From Levilactobacillus brevis (GTDB lineage Bacteria; Bacillota; Bacilli; Lactobacillales; Lactobacillaceae), in the NCBI GenBank assembly GCA_021383565.1, contig CP079699.1, positions 248,001 through 312,000 on the forward strand: DNA of 64,000 nt, read 5' to 3'. The translations under genes were made by a program, and so were the position numbers. Under the pieces are notes generated by a model. That model ran no database searches and was not told the DNA's origin. It saw only the letters and a list, made by a program, of their open reading frames with translations. Shown piece by piece: positions 56,854 through 64,000 of the stretch. Every line of letters starts with the position of its first letter. The first letter of the stretch is position 1.

Positions 56854-59715
56854 TTGTTAAACGATAAAATCGTGATTCACGGCGCAAGAGCGCATAACTT
56901 AAAGGATATCGACGTCACTATTCCCAAGAATAAGTTGGTTGTCATCAGTGGCCTCTCCGGTTCCGGGAAGAGTTCGTTAGCGTTTGATACCCTCTATGCG
57001 GAAGGCCAACGCCGTTACGTAGAAAGTCTATCGTCCTACGCCCGGCAGTTTTTGGGGCAAATGGACAAGCCGGACGTGGACTCGATTGACGGGTTAAGCC
57101 CGGCCATTTCGATCGACCAGAAGACGACCTCCAAGAACCCCCGGTCAACGGTCGGTACGGTGACCGAGATTAACGACTATCTTCGACTGCTGTGGGCCAG
57201 AGTGGGCACGCCGATCTGTCCTAACGATGGTACGAAGATTACCAGTCAGAGTGTGGAACAGATGGTCGATCAGGTGCTTGACCTGCCGGAGCGGACGAAG
57301 TTACAGGTGTTGTCACCGATCGTTCGGGCTAAGAAGGGCCAACACAAGAAGGTCTTTGACAAGATCCGGCGCGAAGGTTTCGTCCGCGTGCGGGTAGACG
57401 GGGACATCATGGATATTGACGATGTGCCGGAATTAAATAAGAATCAAAACCACGACATCGCGATTGTGATTGATCGGATTGTGGTCAAGAGTGGGATTCG
57501 GTCCCGGTTGTTCGATTCCTTTGAGGCGGCCCTGCGGTTGAGTGGGGGTTATGCGATTGCCGACTTAATCGACGGCGAACCCATGATCTTCTCGGAACAT
57601 TACGCGTGCCCCGTCTGTGGGTTTACCGTGGGCGAACTGGAACCCCGGCTCTTCTCCTTCAACGCGCCATTTGGGGCTTGCCCGGACTGTGATGGTCTCG
57701 GTGTGAAGTTGGAAGTCGACTTAGATCTGGTCGTTCCCGATAAGACCAAGACGCTGCGTGAGGGGGCCTTGGCGCCCTGGAACCCGATCAGTTCGCAATA
57801 CTACCCAGCCCTCTTGGAACAGGCTGCGGCAGCCTTTAACGTGGATATGGACGTGCCCTTTAAGGACTTGCCTAAGGCGGACCGCGACCTCGTGCTCTAC
57901 GGGTCGCAGGGCAAGGAATTTCATTTCCACTATGAAAATGACTTTGGTGGTGTCCGTGACGTGGACGTTGCCTTTGAAGGGGTTGTCCCCAACGTTAATC
58001 GTCGTTACAAGGAGACCAACAGTGACTTCACCCGTGACGTGATGCGTAAGTACATGGCCGAATTGACCTGCCAGACGTGTCACGGCTACCGGTTGAACCG
58101 GCAGGCCTTGAGTGTTCAGGTGAACCATCAACACATCGGAGCGGTCTCTGATCTGCCCGTCGACAAGGAATTGGCTTTTTTCAAGGACCTGAAATTCGGC
58201 GAACAGAACCAAGTCATTGCCCAGCCGATTTTAAAGGAAATCCGTGACCGGTTGACGTTCTTACGGAACGTGGGTCTGGATTATCTGACGCTGAGTCGTT
58301 CGGCTCGGACGTTGTCCGGTGGGGAAGCGCAACGGATTCGGTTGGCCACGCAGATTGGCTCGAACCTGTCCGGGGTCCTATACATCTTGGATGAACCTTC
58401 AATTGGGTTGCACCAACGGGATAACGACCGGTTAATCGCGTCACTGAAGCAGATGCGGGATCTAGGGAATACGTTAATCGTGGTCGAACACGATGAGGAT
58501 ACCATGCGTGCCGCGGATTACATCGTGGATATTGGTCCCGGGGCCGGTGAGAACGGGGGCCACGTGATGGCTGCTGGCACGCCTAAGCAGGTGATGCGTT
58601 CCCGGAAATCCTTGACTGGCCAATACCTATCCGGCAAACGTTACATTCCGGTACCTTTGAAGCGGCGACCGGGGAATGGCAAGTCCATTCGCGTGACCGG
58701 TGCGGCCGAGAATAATTTGAAGGATATCACGGTAGATTTTCCATTAGGGGAATTCGTCGTGGTAACCGGGGTTTCCGGCTCTGGCAAGTCGACGCTGGTG
58801 AACACCATTTTGAAGCGAGCCTTGGCGCAGAAGCTGAATCGGAACTCGGAAAAACCCGGGAAATACAAGAGCATTGCCGGCGTCAAGAACATCGAACGTT
58901 TAGTCGACATCGATCAGAGTCCAATCGGACGGACGCCTCGGAGCAACCCGGCAACCTATACTGGCGTGTTTGACGACGTTCGGACACTGTTTGCCCAGAC
59001 GAACGACGCTAAGATGCGGGGTTACCAGAAGGGCCGCTTTAGCTTCAACACCAAGGGAGGTCGTTGTGAGGCCTGCCACGGTGACGGGATTTTGAAGATT
59101 GAGATGAACTTTCTGCCCGACGTCTACGTTCCTTGTGAGGTCTGCCACGGCACGCGGTACAACTCCGAGACGCTGGAAGTCGAATACAAAGGAAAGAATA
59201 TTGCCGACGTCTTGGACATGACGGTCAGCGAAGCCCTGAAGTTCTTTGAAGCCATTCCTAAGATTACGCGGAAGCTTCAGACCATTCAGGACGTGGGACT
59301 GGGCTACGTGAAGTTGGGGCAGCCCGCCACGACCCTGTCCGGTGGGGAAGCCCAGCGGATGAAGTTGGCCTCCGAGTTGCACAAGCAACAGAACGGGAAA
59401 AACTTCTACATCTTGGATGAACCCACAACTGGCCTCCACACCGATGATATCAAGCGCCTGTTGACGGTACTTCACCGGCTGGTTGATAAGGGCAACACGG
59501 TGTTGGTTATCGAACACAATTTAGATGTCATTAAGACGGCCGATCATTTGATTGACCTAGGTCCTGAAGGCGGGGAGGCCGGCGGAAACGTCGTCGCTAC
59601 CGGTACGCCGGAAGAATTGGCCGAGGTCAAGAATAGCTATACTGGCCAGTACCTGAAGCCCGTCTTGGAACGGGATAAGGCACGCACGGAAGCAGACGCT
59701 GAATCGGCGTCATAA
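56854..59715 (+). CDS. uvrA: Excinuclease ABC subunit A
   Basis: Damage-recognising ABC ATPase dimer of nucleotide excision repair. 953 residues: two ABC modules (GLSGSGKSS and GVSGSGKST Walker A), two zinc sites (CPVCGF...CPDC and CEACHGDG...CEVC), and two LSGGEAQR signatures. TTG start at 56854 after AGGAG. 20 bp after uvrB, the usual operon. Confidence 0.96.
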   Translation: MLNDKIVIHGARAHNLKDIDVTIPKNKLVVISGLSGSGKSSLAFDTLYAEGQRRYVESLSSYARQFLGQMDKPDVDSIDGLSPAISIDQKTTSKNPRSTVGTVTEINDYLRLLWARVGTPICPNDGTKITSQSVEQMVDQVLDLPERTKLQVLSPIVRAKKGQHKKVFDKIRREGFVRVRVDGDIMDIDDVPELNKNQNHDIAIVIDRIVVKSGIRSRLFDSFEAALRLSGGYAIADLIDGEPMIFSEHYACPVCGFTVGELEPRLFSFNAPFGACPDCDGLGVKLEVDLDLVVPDKTKTLREGALAPWNPISSQYYPALLEQAAAAFNVDMDVPFKDLPKADRDLVLYGSQGKEFHFHYENDFGGVRDVDVAFEGVVPNVNRRYKETNSDFTRDVMRKYMAELTCQTCHGYRLNRQALSVQVNHQHIGAVSDLPVDKELAFFKDLKFGEQNQVIAQPILKEIRDRLTFLRNVGLDYLTLSRSARTLSGGEAQRIRLATQIGSNLSGVLYILDEPSIGLHQRDNDRLIASLKQMRDLGNTLIVVEHDEDTMRAADYIVDIGPGAGENGGHVMAAGTPKQVMRSRKSLTGQYLSGKRYIPVPLKRRPGNGKSIRVTGAAENNLKDITVDFPLGEFVVVTGVSGSGKSTLVNTILKRALAQKLNRNSEKPGKYKSIAGVKNIERLVDIDQSPIGRTPRSNPATYTGVFDDVRTLFAQTNDAKMRGYQKGRFSFNTKGGRCEACHGDGILKIEMNFLPDVYVPCEVCHGTRYNSETLEVEYKGKNIADVLDMTVSEALKFFEAIPKITRKLQTIQDVGLGYVKLGQPATTLSGGEAQRMKLASELHKQQNGKNFYILDEPTTGLHTDDIKRLLTVLHRLVDKGNTVLVIEHNLDVIKTADHLIDLGPEGGEAGGNVVATGTPEELAEVKNSYTGQYLKPVLERDKARTEADAESAS

Positions 59716-59726
59716 AAATGTAAACT

Positions 59727-59770
59727 GGGACGAGGAAGCTTGCTAATTAGCGGTTTCCCCGTCCCTTTTT
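59727..59770 (+). terminator. Terminator of uvrBA
   Basis: GGGACG-GGAA pairs with TTCC-CGTCCC, then TTTTTG. Confidence 0.85.
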
Positions 59771-59861
59771 GTTAGGTGAACTTGTTTACCTCAGTAAAAA
59801 CCAGTACAATGGTTGAAAACCGGTCGCCACTTGACCGGAGTTGTGAGGAGATATGCAGACG

Positions 59862-60404
59862 ATGTTTAATATGAATCGAACACGGTGGGGCTTTGACTGG
59901 AGTGAATTTATTCTCGGTATCTTATTCTTAGTTGCCGCGTACGGTCTATTCCGCTCACCCAAGATTGGCTTAACTGGTTTAGCGATTATTTTTGCCATTA
60001 TGGCGCTATTAAGTGGATTTACCACGATTGCGGGTTACCGCAAGTTGCATGAAGCAACGGGCCTGCGAGCTAACTTTGCGTTGGTTTTAGGGATTTTAGA
60101 TATTCTGATTGCTGTGGTCTTCTTCTTCGACATGAACAGTGCCATCGTAACGTTAGGGTATCTGTTTGCCATCTGGTTTATCGTTGATTCCCTGGAACGT
60201 TTACTGGTTGCTAGCCACTTGCGGAGCTTCGGTGGTTTTTACTTCTGGCTCTCGATTGTCTTTGACGTGCTGGCGCTGGTTGTGGGGATCATGTTGTTCG
60301 TGCACCCCGTGGTCGCGGCCCTGTCATTGAACGGCTTGATTGCCATCTTCTTCACCATCTTCGGGGTCAACGCCATCTGGATTTCCATCGCTCGTAGTCG
60401 GTAA
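59862..60404 (+). CDS. DUF308 (HdeD-like) membrane protein
   Basis: 180 residues, six predicted helices in three pairs, typical of the HdeD/DUF308 family; role unknown. GAGGAG at 59845-59850 suits the ATG at 59862; ATG 59853 lies too close. Monocistronic. A structured element starts 12 bases after its stop. Confidence 0.82.
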   Translation: MFNMNRTRWGFDWSEFILGILFLVAAYGLFRSPKIGLTGLAIIFAIMALLSGFTTIAGYRKLHEATGLRANFALVLGILDILIAVVFFFDMNSAIVTLGYLFAIWFIVDSLERLLVASHLRSFGGFYFWLSIVFDVLALVVGIMLFVHPVVAALSLNGLIAIFFTIFGVNAIWISIARSR

Positions 60405-60415
60405 TGGTTATTATT

Positions 60416-60594
60416 GCCTGCGGCTGCCAGCAATTCCGCCTGCTGTGGGGACCGGTAAAAGCCTGGCGAAGCGGTCTTTTACCTCGACTTGGAGCCGAAG
60501 ACCACGTCTCCAAGTGCGTCCAGTGAAGTAACCTGGCCAAAAACGCCAGCTAACTTCACACCCACGGCTGGCTCCATTACTGGCCTCCTCCGGC
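60416..60594 (+). repeat. Structured intergenic element, type 2, copy F
   Basis: Best type 2 copy. Head GCCTGCGGCTGCCAGCAATT, tail GGCTCCATTACTGGCCTCC. P1 GCCAG-AAT / ATT-CTGGC, P2 GGTAAAAG / CTTTTACC, P3 CTTGGAG / CTCCAAG, P4 GTGAAGT / ACTTCAC with inner CTGGC / GCCAG. Against copy C, P1 and P4 both covary. Another small head hairpin is CAGCA / TGCTG. Confidence 0.85.
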
Positions 60595-60684
60595 GTGTTC
60601 AGTCCGCATCATGCGTTTATGGTATCCGGTATCAATCACGTTGGCGAGGGCTATTCAGCCACCTTTGATTGACACTCACCACCG

Positions 60685-60862
60685 TAGCCGTGAGTGAAGC
60701 GCAGGATGAGCTCAGCCGTGGGATTTTCCGAGTGTCTTTCTCGGAAAATGGCGACTTGGAAACGCTGATTTGGGGCGGTTCCAAGCGAGTTTCGAGACCG
60801 CTCTTTGGCTCGGAACGCCCTCCCCACCGCGTTCCAGCTCATCCTGTGCGAACGGTAAGGCG
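60685..60862 (-). repeat. Structured intergenic element, type 1, copy G
   Basis: Minus strand: head GCCTTACCGTTCGC, tail GCTTCACTCACGGCTA. P1 CAGGATGAGCT / AGCTCATCCTG, P3 CTTGGAA / TTCCAAG, P4 ATTTTCCGAG / CTCGGAAAAT. It faces copy F tail to tail. Just beyond its head lies a lone inverted type 2 head (60883-60902). Confidence 0.85.
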
Positions 60863-60930
60863 ACCAGGCCGACGTTAGGTTGCTGGCAGCCGTAGGCAAT
60901 GTTGTTGGCCTAGATAACTAAACATCAATA

Positions 60931-60968
60931 GCGCTAGCTCCGACCGCATGGTGGGGCTGGCGTTTTTA
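60931..60968 (+). terminator. Terminator between the repeats and rapZ
   Basis: CGC-AGC-CC pairs with GG-GCT-GCG, then TTTTT. Confidence 0.7.
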
Positions 60969-61079
60969 CTTGGGGATAAAAACTAACGGATTTGAGGAAT
61001 TTAAGGGAATTGTTAGGAAAAGACACGCCCGGTGTGTTATACTGCTTAAAGACGTTTTTAAAGAAGCTGGAGGAGAGCC

Positions 61080-61964
61080 ATGACAAATGAAATCCATTTA
61101 GTCATCATAACTGGGATGAGTGGTGCCGGGAAGACCGTCGCCATGCAGAGTTTTGAAGATCTGGGGTATTTCTGTATTGATAATATGCCACCTTCGCTAC
61201 TACCCAAGTTTTGGGATTTAGTCCGTGAGTCTGGCAAACTGTCGAAGATTGCTCTGGTCATTGATTTACGGTCTCGGGCCTTTTACGATGAAATCGTCAA
61301 TATGCTGAATAACGTGGCGGTTCACGGCACGATGAATGCTCAGGTCTTATTCCTGGACGCATCCGATGAGGAGCTGGTCTCGCGCTATAAGGAGACCCGG
61401 CGTTCCCATCCACTCGCTAGAAACGGCCGGGTGATGGAAGGCATTCAGCGCGAACGGCGGTTGTTGGCCCCGATTCGGCAGGCCGCTCAGTTGGTGATTG
61501 ACACCACCTCGCTGAGCCCGCGAAAGTTGCGAGAAGAGATTTTTCACAACTACGAGACCGAGTCCGCCCAGGTTTTTCACATCGAAGTCATGTCGTTTGG
61601 ATTTAAATACGGGCTGCCGATTGACGCCGATATCGTCATGGACGTGCGGTTCCTGCCCAATCCGTACTATATTCCGGCTTTACGGAATCAGACGGGGAAG
61701 GATCAGGAAGTCTACGATTACGTCATGGCCCAGCCCCAAACCGAAGAATTTTACGAACAATTTATCAAGCTCCTCACGACCATCGTGCCGGGCTATAAAA
61801 AAGAAGGTAAGGCAAATCTTACCATCGCGATTGGCTGTACGGGCGGGCAACACCGCTCCGTAGCCTTGGCGACGCGCATCGGTCAAGCACTAGGCAATAC
61901 CTACCCAGTCCACGTGACCCATCGCGATATTGAGAAGCGAAAGGAGTCCGCTAACCGCTCATGA
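61080..61964 (+). CDS. rapZ: RNase adapter protein RapZ (YvcJ)
   Basis: P-loop nucleotide-binding protein. In E. coli it guides RNase E to GlmZ; in Firmicutes its role is less clear (competence, cell wall). 294 residues: Walker A GMSGAGKT (12-19), a C-terminal domain with [27 protein letters not shown] ribosome site. An extended -10 (TGTTATACT) lies about 40 bases upstream. Overlaps yvcK by 4 bases. Confidence 0.94.
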   Translation: MTNEIHLVIITGMSGAGKTVAMQSFEDLGYFCIDNMPPSLLPKFWDLVRESGKLSKIALVIDLRSRAFYDEIVNMLNNVAVHGTMNAQVLFLDASDEELVSRYKETRRSHPLARNGRVMEGIQRERRLLAPIRQAAQLVIDTTSLSPRKLREEIFHNYETESAQVFHIEVMSFGFKYGLPIDADIVMDVRFLPNPYYIPALRNQTGKDQEVYDYVMAQPQTEEFYEQFIKLLTTIVPGYKKEGKANLTIAIGCTGGQHRSVALATRIGQALGNTYPVHVTHRDIEKRKESANRS

Positions 61965-62974
61965 GAGATCCATTGCGTACCCGCCGGCCCAAGATTGTGG
62001 TCATTGGTGGGGGGACTGGTTTACCGGTCATCTTAAGCAACCTCCGCGACCGTGATGTCGATATCACGGCTGTAGTGACAGTTGCCGATGACGGCGGTTC
62101 TTCAGGGATTATTCGCCACTACGTTAACGTGGTGCCGCCTGGAGATATCCGTAACGTCATGGTGGCCCTGGCCGAAGTCCCATCTATTTATAAAGACCTG
62201 TTTCAATACCGATTCGAAACGACGGATGATTTCTTTGCTGGCCACGCCATTGGAAACCTAATCATTGCCGCCCTGTCGGAAATGAAGGGCGGTATTTTTG
62301 ATGCTGTCCAGGAACTTTCCCAACTTATGCGGGTGAACGGTCACATTTATCCGGCCGCGAATGAGCCGTTGGAGCTGCACGCGCAGTTTGCCGATGGCAG
62401 TACGCTTAGTGGGGAATCCGAGATTACGGCGGCCCACAAGCTGATTAAACGGGTGTGGGTCGAGACCAGCAATCATCATGACCAGCCGCATGCGGTTCAG
62501 CAGGTGATTGATGCGATCATGGATGCCGACCAGATTGTTCTGGGTCCGGGGAGTCTATTTACCAGTATCTTGCCGAACTTGATGATCGATAGCGTGGGGC
62601 AAGCCGTCAAGGATAGTCCCGCCGAGGTCGTCTACATCTGCAATATCATGACGCAGAAGGGCGAGACGGAGAACTTTAGTGATGCCGATCACGTTCACGT
62701 CCTCAACCAACATTTGAACGAAAACTTTATTGATACGGTCCTGGTCAATTCACGAACGGTACCGGACCAATACATTGATTACCAGCGCTGGGACGAAATG
62801 TCGCAGCCAGTGCGTCACGATTTCCAGGGACTCCGCGATCAGGGGTGCCGGGTAATCTCGACGGATTTTCTCGAACTACGCGATAACGGGGCCTTTCATA
62901 ACGGGCAAGAAGTGGTGAATGAACTGCTGAACCTGATTGGGCAACCCCGCTACCGCATGAAACGGAGGCTTTAA
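61961..62974 (+). CDS. yvcK: Gluconeogenesis factor YvcK/CofD-like
   Basis: Needed for normal morphology and growth on gluconeogenic carbon in Bacillus; binds UDP-sugars. 337 residues: [45 protein letters not shown] and [14 protein letters not shown] are the family sites. ATGA overlap with rapZ; 3 bp before whiA. Confidence 0.94.
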   Translation: MRDPLRTRRPKIVVIGGGTGLPVILSNLRDRDVDITAVVTVADDGGSSGIIRHYVNVVPPGDIRNVMVALAEVPSIYKDLFQYRFETTDDFFAGHAIGNLIIAALSEMKGGIFDAVQELSQLMRVNGHIYPAANEPLELHAQFADGSTLSGESEITAAHKLIKRVWVETSNHHDQPHAVQQVIDAIMDADQIVLGPGSLFTSILPNLMIDSVGQAVKDSPAEVVYICNIMTQKGETENFSDADHVHVLNQHLNENFIDTVLVNSRTVPDQYIDYQRWDEMSQPVRHDFQGLRDQGCRVISTDFLELRDNGAFHNGQEVVNELLNLIGQPRYRMKRRL

Positions 62975-62977
62975 CGA

Positions 62978-63916
62978 ATGTCATATGCCAGTGAAGTGAA
63001 GAAAGAATTAACGACCCTTGAAGTTCATCGGGACAATGCCAAAGCCGAGCTGGTAGCGTTGATTCGGATGAACGGCGCTCTGGGATTAGCGAACCACCAC
63101 TTCGTTCTGAACGTTCAGACGGAGAACCCAGCGATTGCCCGGCGGATGTACCAATTACTCAAGCAGTTCTATGATTTGGAAAGTGAACTGTTAGTCCGGC
63201 GCAAGATGAAGCTGAAGAAGAATAACTTATACATCGTGCGGGTGAAGACCGGCGTGACGGAAGTCCTGTCCGACCTGGGGATTTTTGACGGCATGCAGTT
63301 GCTTGAATCTGTCCCGGCGGAGATTTTAAATTCCGACATGTCCGTTCGTTCATACTTACGGGGGGCCTTTCTCGCCGGTGGGTCCGTGAACAATCCGGAA
63401 ACTAGCCGGTACCACCTCGAGATTTACTCTCTATATGAAGAACACAATCAAATGATTGCGGAGATGATGAACCGTTACAATCTGAACGCGCGGACCATCG
63501 TGCGGCGGAGTGGCTACATCACCTACCTCAAGAGTGCCGAGGAGATTGCGGATTTTCTGTCATTGATTGGGGCCACGACGTCCATGCTGAAGTTCGAAGA
63601 CATTCGGATTATGCGAGACATGCGGAACTCAGTCAATCGGCTGGTCAACTGCGAGAACGCCAACCTGGATAAGGTGGCCAACGCCTCCACGCGGCAGATT
63701 GACAACATTCAATTTATCGATGCGACGGTTGGCTTGGGCCAGTTGCCGATTAAGCTACGCGAAGTTGCCGAGACCCGGTTGGCGCACAAAGAAGTTAGCC
63801 TGAAAGAACTGGGCGATCTCGTGCCGGGTGGGCCTATTTCCAAGTCGGGGATTAATCACCGGCTACGGAAGATTAACGACTACGCTAAGCAGTTGCGTGA
63901 ACAGGCTTCTGCTTAA
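62978..63916 (+). CDS. whiA: DNA-binding protein WhiA
   Basis: 312 residues: N-terminal LAGLIDADG-like domain ([20 protein letters not shown]) without nuclease residues, and a C-terminal helix-turn-helix ([20 protein letters not shown]). In Firmicutes it affects cell division and chromosome segregation. Last gene of the rapZ-yvcK-whiA operon. Confidence 0.95.
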   Translation: MSYASEVKKELTTLEVHRDNAKAELVALIRMNGALGLANHHFVLNVQTENPAIARRMYQLLKQFYDLESELLVRRKMKLKKNNLYIVRVKTGVTEVLSDLGIFDGMQLLESVPAEILNSDMSVRSYLRGAFLAGGSVNNPETSRYHLEIYSLYEEHNQMIAEMMNRYNLNARTIVRRSGYITYLKSAEEIADFLSLIGATTSMLKFEDIRIMRDMRNSVNRLVNCENANLDKVANASTRQIDNIQFIDATVGLGQLPIKLREVAETRLAHKEVSLKELGDLVPGGPISKSGINHRLRKINDYAKQLREQASA

Positions 63917-63932
63917 AGTTTTAAATATAACG

Positions 63933-63965
63933 AGACCTCGAGCTGAATGGCTGGAGGTCTTTTTG
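63933..63965 (+). terminator. Terminator after whiA
   Basis: AGACCTC-AGC pairs with GCT-GAGGTCT, then TTTTT. The last 35 bases of the window show no gene. Confidence 0.85.
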
Positions 63966-64000
63966 GACTGGTTTGAGCTCGCTAGAGATAGTGTCCTTGA

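Noticed and set aside
60669-60878. Open frames in both strands around 60.7-60.9 kb
   Set aside because: They coincide with element copy G and follow its inverted repeats, not a protein family.

Overview
The window is chromosomal DNA of a lactic acid bacterium of the family Lactobacillaceae, probably one of the GC-richer heterofermentative lactobacilli such as Levilactobacillus. The genus is an inference from gene order and base composition by eye. The evidence is a set of Firmicutes/Lactobacillus gene strings: tmk-darA-holB-yabA-rsmI; tsaB-rimI-tsaD; rex next to groESL; minJ-like gene-phoPR-pstSCAB1B2-phoU; hprK-lgt-gpsA-galU-trxB; uvrBA; rapZ-yvcK-whiA. A CIRCE box, a Rex box, a PHO box and a programmed-frameshift prfB fit the same picture. 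No rRNA, tRNA or CRISPR array was seen.

Layout. 1-2050: an IS30-family element that has split a glycosyltransferase-2 gene with a 13-bp target duplication, then a gene-poor AT-rich stretch. 2051-8757: replication and translation housekeeping genes (thymidylate kinase, c-di-AMP receptor, DNA polymerase III delta prime, YabA, RsmI, acyl-ACP thioesterase, t6A modification). 8758-14078: an accessory redox block (Dabb protein, LysR and MerR-like regulators, two aldo/keto reductases, nitroreductase) and a frameshifted small membrane gene. 14079-19361: ABC-F protein, Rex, GroES/GroEL. 19362-24847: a KimA-type potassium transporter behind a probable c-di-AMP riboswitch, and two tandem lrgAB pairs. 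25249-32704: tagO, a hydrolase with a MerR-like tail protein and a divergent LysR regulator, YigZ, comFA-comFC, hpf. 32705-37665: a long structured secA leader, secA, prfB. 37838-46536: a PDZ membrane protein, PhoPR and the Pst phosphate system. 46691-53770: PspC and holin-like membrane proteins, hprK-lgt-gpsA-galU-trxB, an HD nucleotidase and an acetyltransferase. 53858-63916: an IS5-family element, uvrB-uvrA, a DUF308 membrane protein, rapZ-yvcK-whiA.

The most unusual thing is a family of about 180-bp intergenic elements (26462-26636, 26826-26862, 36021-36196, 36277-36462, 41312-41349, 52364-52558, 60416-60594, 60685-60862). They share short conserved single-stranded blocks and four hairpin stems. 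The stem sequences differ between copies, but both arms change together so that pairing is kept. There are two subtypes with different heads and tails around a common core, and the copies tend to sit as tail-to-tail inverted pairs. This looks like a mobile or functional structured RNA/DNA element that I do not recognise.

Other linked themes: c-di-AMP (DarA, KimA with a riboswitch-like leader), phosphate control (PhoPR acting on a four-repeat PHO box before pstS), redox control (Rex on its own promoter), carbon control (HprK, a cre-like site before one lrgAB pair), and a possible leader peptide before secA.
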